From Paroedura picta (Eukaryota > Chordata > Lepidosauria > Squamata > Gekkonidae), in the NCBI RefSeq assembly GCF_049243985.1, contig NC_135376.1:46419001-46483000 (forward strand): a stretch of DNA of 64,000 bases, given 5' to 3'. The notes under the pieces were generated by a model. That model was given only the letters and a program-made list of their open reading frames with translations. It had not been told where the DNA came from and ran no database searches. The position numbers were made by a program, and so were the translations under genes. Positions 63,501 to 64,000 of the stretch are shown here, one piece after another. Position 1 is the first letter of the stretch. Each line of letters begins with the position of its first letter.

Positions 63501-64000
63501 TTGGAAATCACTTTCCTAATTTTACTTTTTCAGCAGTAATCGTAAAATGCCTGGGTGAATTGTAGGACTCAATTACTAGCAAATGCATAATAAATTCATA
63601 GAGCAGCCTTGTAAGTCTGTTGCTACAAAATTAAATAGAAGTGCAGTGCCACCTTAAAGACGAACAGAATTTAGCATCTGTTCAAGCCTGGTGGACAGAG
63701 AGAATGTTGAATTTCTTGATGACTTCAGCAGTATCATGTTTGATTCTCTCTCTGAAATTCTTTTTTAAAAAAGAACGCTAACCTTTAGATCAGTAGCACT
63801 AACTCTTTGAAGACTAAAGTGGAACCCTGAATGATCATGTGATACTGTGCCTTTCCCCAATGGAATAATGAAATGTGGTATCTTCTCTCCTGTGGCTTCT
63901 GTTCCCAGTATAACACCATAAAGAAATGGCTGGAGGTAGAGATTACTGCTAATGTTAGAGGAAGAGTTCAACAACTGCTTCTTTCCTCTAACACCAAGGT
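39090..64000 (+). CDS. PDCD11: PDCD11 (RRP5 homologue), 5' two thirds
   Basis: PDCD11/RRP5 is a nucleolar protein with tandem S1 RNA-binding domains and C-terminal HAT repeats, needed for 18S and 5.8S pre-rRNA processing (family knowledge). A non-coding exon probably ends at 39186. Coding exons: 43062-43166 (ATG 43062), 44206-44337, 45913-46080, 47465-47626, 48204-48327, 49571-49752, 51214-51321, 52195-52401, 53498-53622, 53933-53993, 54423-54569, 55586-55837, 56305-56448, 56983-57177, 58200-58370, 59107-59326, 59822-59974, 60477-60592, 61142-61656, 62535-62597, 63219-63327 and 63909-64000 onward. Phases agree throughout. They encode about 1,184 residues, aligning with roughly the first 1,230 of 1,871 in human. 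No break was seen. Confidence 0.95.
39113..39150 (-). promoter_or_regulatory. Two ETS-like sites in the PDCD11 promoter
   Basis: CTTCCGGTT at 39113 and TTTCCGGGTT at 39141 contain reversed CCGGAA-type cores. They lie just upstream of the presumed exon 1 donor. Confidence 0.4.
39463..39701 (-). repeat. Unclassified interspersed repeat, two tandem units
   Basis: Two diverged units (about 39463-39588 and 39592-39701) each carry 'gagctata..tccaggggatcc' and end in ctggcatcc. Reversed, they resemble the copy at 19.66 kb. Lies early in PDCD11 intron 1. Confidence 0.55.
39962..40195 (+). mobile_element. 5S-rRNA-like SINE with BovB-like tail
   Basis: The 5S-like internal region (gatgctaagcaaggtc, then tagtacttggaggggagacc) is followed by a spacer and the tail ttgccatgagttggttgaga. 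Same family as the copy at 26.93 kb. Confidence 0.75.
40461..41153. mobile_element. hAT-type non-autonomous element, 693 bp
   Basis: Ends CAGTGGTTCTCAACCTT and AAGGTTGAGAACCACTG are perfect inverted repeats. Flanks GACTAGAG and GACTAGTC are an aged 8-bp duplication. The GC-rich body has overlapping open frames on both strands, but none resembles a transposase. Located in PDCD11 intron 1. Confidence 0.88.
41741..42090. mobile_element. hAT-like element with TTTCTCAA ends
   Basis: The left part begins ggctttctcaacc and the right part ends ggtacaaagtttgagaaagg, which are inverted relative to each other. The middle contains a short AT-rich stretch (tgtatatatatttg). The target duplication was not resolved. 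Confidence 0.5.
42338..42430 (-). mobile_element. MIR-like SINE fragment, reversed
   Basis: gaagaagagttggtacccca is followed by 'aatgtcaaagtggcttaca', the reversed 3' half of the family seen at 27.5 kb. Confidence 0.65.
42532..42577 (+). repeat. (ATT)n microsatellite
   Basis: About 14 units of ATT, nearly perfect. Located in PDCD11 intron 1. Confidence 0.95.
43062..44337 (+). CDS. PDCD11: PDCD11 first coding exons: basic N-terminus
   Basis: Exons 43062-43166 and 44206-44337 encode residues 1-79. They open [12 protein letters not shown], comparable to human MANLEESFPRGG, and continue into a lysine-rich, nuclear-localisation-like stretch ([20 protein letters not shown]). The ATG lies 10 nt inside its exon, after an acceptor at 43050-43051. 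This N-terminal tail precedes the first S1 domain. Confidence 0.93.
44396..45713 (+). mobile_element. L2-group LINE with reverse-transcriptase core
   Basis: The frame at 44452-44991 carries the RT core: [16 protein letters not shown], then [18 protein letters not shown], then [10 protein letters not shown] shifted frame from about 45039 carries [20 protein letters not shown] and onward to FCNSL. The copy is broken between frames and split by a Sauria SINE at 45251-45528, so it is inactive. It lies in PDCD11 intron 3 in the gene's orientation. Confidence 0.9.
45251..45528 (+). mobile_element. Sauria SINE nested in the LINE
   Basis: From cctcttgtggcgcagagtgg to a tail of ACCTTT units. Exact target duplication AACTCGCTCAG at 45240-45250 and 45529-45539. 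It sits inside the LINE open frame. Confidence 0.93.
45741..45784 (+). repeat. 22-bp tandem duplication
   Basis: The unit tttgtgttttgttttgcttt(gc) occurs twice exactly. It lies in a stretch that appears to interrupt the end of the LINE, since LINE-like sequence resumes near 45806. Confidence 0.8.
45913..56448 (+). CDS. PDCD11: PDCD11 exons encoding S1 repeats, first half
   Basis: Residues about 80-639. Typical S1 strands recur: [90 protein letters not shown], and [20 protein letters not shown]. Domain boundaries cross exon borders. About seven S1-like units are estimated here, by comparison with human RRP5. Confidence 0.93.
46897..47105 (-). mobile_element. CR1 LINE 3' end, reversed
   Basis: The phrases agttggaaggggccatacag and 'catctagtccaacccctg' are the reversed 3' end typical of sauropsid CR1 elements. 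The later part (ctgctgcttgaagactgcca) is the reversed end of ORF2. Located in PDCD11 intron 4. Confidence 0.8.
48328..49570. other. PDCD11 intron 6, nothing recognised
   Basis: No exon or clear repeat was found in this 1.2-kb intron. Confidence 0.4.
50752..50980 (-). mobile_element. CR1-like LINE fragment, reversed
   Basis: The phrases 'gagcccagctggatcagacc' and ctcagtggccaaccag, and the order after them, match reversed 3' CR1-type sequence common in reptiles. Diverged. Confidence 0.6.
51824..52053. mobile_element. hAT-type MITE, 230 bp
   Basis: Ends CAGTGGTCCCCAACCT and AGGTTGGGGACCACTG are near-perfect inverted repeats. Exact 8-bp target duplication CTGTAAGG at 51816-51823 and 52054-52061. 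Related by its ends to the element at 22.89 kb. Located in PDCD11 intron 8. Confidence 0.92.
53049..53290 (+). mobile_element. MIR-like tRNA-derived SINE
   Basis: The head is lost or short. The middle (gttgtggggagaggaaggag) and the 3' phrase 'gtgacatataagtatcaactc' match the family. Located in PDCD11 intron 9. Confidence 0.75.
53704..53927 (+). repeat. Apparently exact 110-bp tandem duplication at an intron 3' end
   Basis: Copy 1 is 53704-53813 and copy 2 is 53818-53927, period 114 bp, with no difference seen over 110 bp. Copy 2 ends five bases before the acceptor of the exon at 53933 and so carries its pyrimidine tract and presumed branch point. Copy 1 lacks the final AG. Confidence 0.95.
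54375..54395 (+). repeat. (GT)n microsatellite
   Basis: About ten GT units, shortly upstream of the acceptor at 54421-54422. Confidence 0.9.
54655..54890 (-). mobile_element. MIR-family SINE, reversed and old
   Basis: The order 'ctttctccccattgaggagt', then gggatttgaacctgggtctc, is the reversed MIR layout with a recognisable B-box. Diverged. Confidence 0.65.
55205..55410 (+). mobile_element. MIR-family SINE, old
   Basis: Phrases tacccaggtttaaattcctg (B-box-like) and 'ttgttgtgaggataaagtag' (CORE/3' part), then an AT-rich end with aataaata. Confidence 0.6.
56983..64000 (+). CDS. PDCD11: PDCD11 exons encoding S1 repeats, second half
   Basis: Residues about 640-1184. Recognisable blocks are [40 protein letters not shown], the [19 protein letters not shown] stretch, [19 protein letters not shown], and [16 protein letters not shown]. 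The largest exon (61142-61656, 515 bp) carries one whole S1 domain plus linkers. The final frame, starting [12 protein letters not shown], is cut by the window edge. Confidence 0.93.
57310..58020. repeat. GC-rich block in PDCD11 intron 15, unclassified
   Basis: A GC-rich insert in an AT-rich intron, with near-repeats of tggccctcagtgggg (57899 and 57960) and a run of nine or more G. The open frames have biased composition and no family resemblance. Likely a decayed DNA transposon or a local expansion; the ends were not defined. Confidence 0.4.
58735..58870 (-). mobile_element. CR1-like fragment, reversed (weak)
   Basis: The phrases 'ggtccactggtccagcatct' and ctcacagtggccta resemble the element at 50.75 kb. 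Short and diverged. Confidence 0.4.
60255..60355 (+). mobile_element. BovB-like SINE tail fragment
   Basis: The phrase cataagtcaactgtgacttg resembles the 3' tail of the 5S-like SINEs. No head was found. Confidence 0.35.
61657..62534. other. PDCD11 intron 20, nothing recognised
   Basis: No exon or clear repeat was identified. Confidence 0.4.

Overview
The window looks like nuclear DNA from a squamate reptile (a lizard, perhaps gecko-like). The evidence is the repeats: tRNA-derived Sauria SINEs with BovB-like 3' tails, a 5S-rRNA-like SINE, L2/CR1-group LINEs, and many short hAT elements. The genes have vertebrate-type exons with GT-AG introns, and the encoded proteins are close to their mammalian orthologues. 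The gene order PCGF6(-), TAF5(+), ATP5MK(-), PDCD11(+) matches human 10q24.33 as I remember it. No database search was run; gene names rest on recognising the protein sequences.

Layout: (1) 1-18.9 kb holds nine of the ten expected coding exons of PCGF6 on the minus strand, in long repeat-bearing introns. The terminal coding exon was not found and probably lies left of base 1. (2) 18.9-20.5 kb is a divergent spacer between PCGF6 and TAF5 with a ZNF143/THAP11-like motif and an ETS-like site. (3) 20.5-34.0 kb is complete TAF5: 11 coding exons, a 791-residue frame and a poly(A) signal. (4) 34-36.2 kb is a short intergenic stretch with a SINE, a terminal-inverted-repeat element and a GC-rich block. 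(5) 36.2-39.0 kb is ATP5MK on the minus strand: a non-coding 5' exon, two coding exons and a 3' UTR exon. (6) 39.0-39.2 kb is a compact head-to-head promoter with YY1-like and ETS-like motifs. (7) 39.2-64.0 kb is the 5' two thirds of PDCD11: a probable non-coding exon, then 22 coding exons encoding about 1,184 residues. The gene runs off the right edge.

The genes are housekeeping genes of transcription, chromatin, mitochondria and ribosome assembly: a PRC1.6 subunit, a TFIID scaffold, a small ATP-synthase subunit and the RRP5 pre-rRNA processing factor. They are linked by shared or nearby promoters, not by one pathway. I found no novel operon-like or defence-like system. The points most worth a second look are an apparently exact 110-bp tandem duplication reaching the 3' splice region of a PDCD11 intron, an older 157-bp duplication in TAF5 intron 1 later hit by an hAT element, several nested transposons with readable target duplications, a Ty1/copia-like fossil in a PCGF6 intron, and an unnamed repeat family present near two of the promoters.
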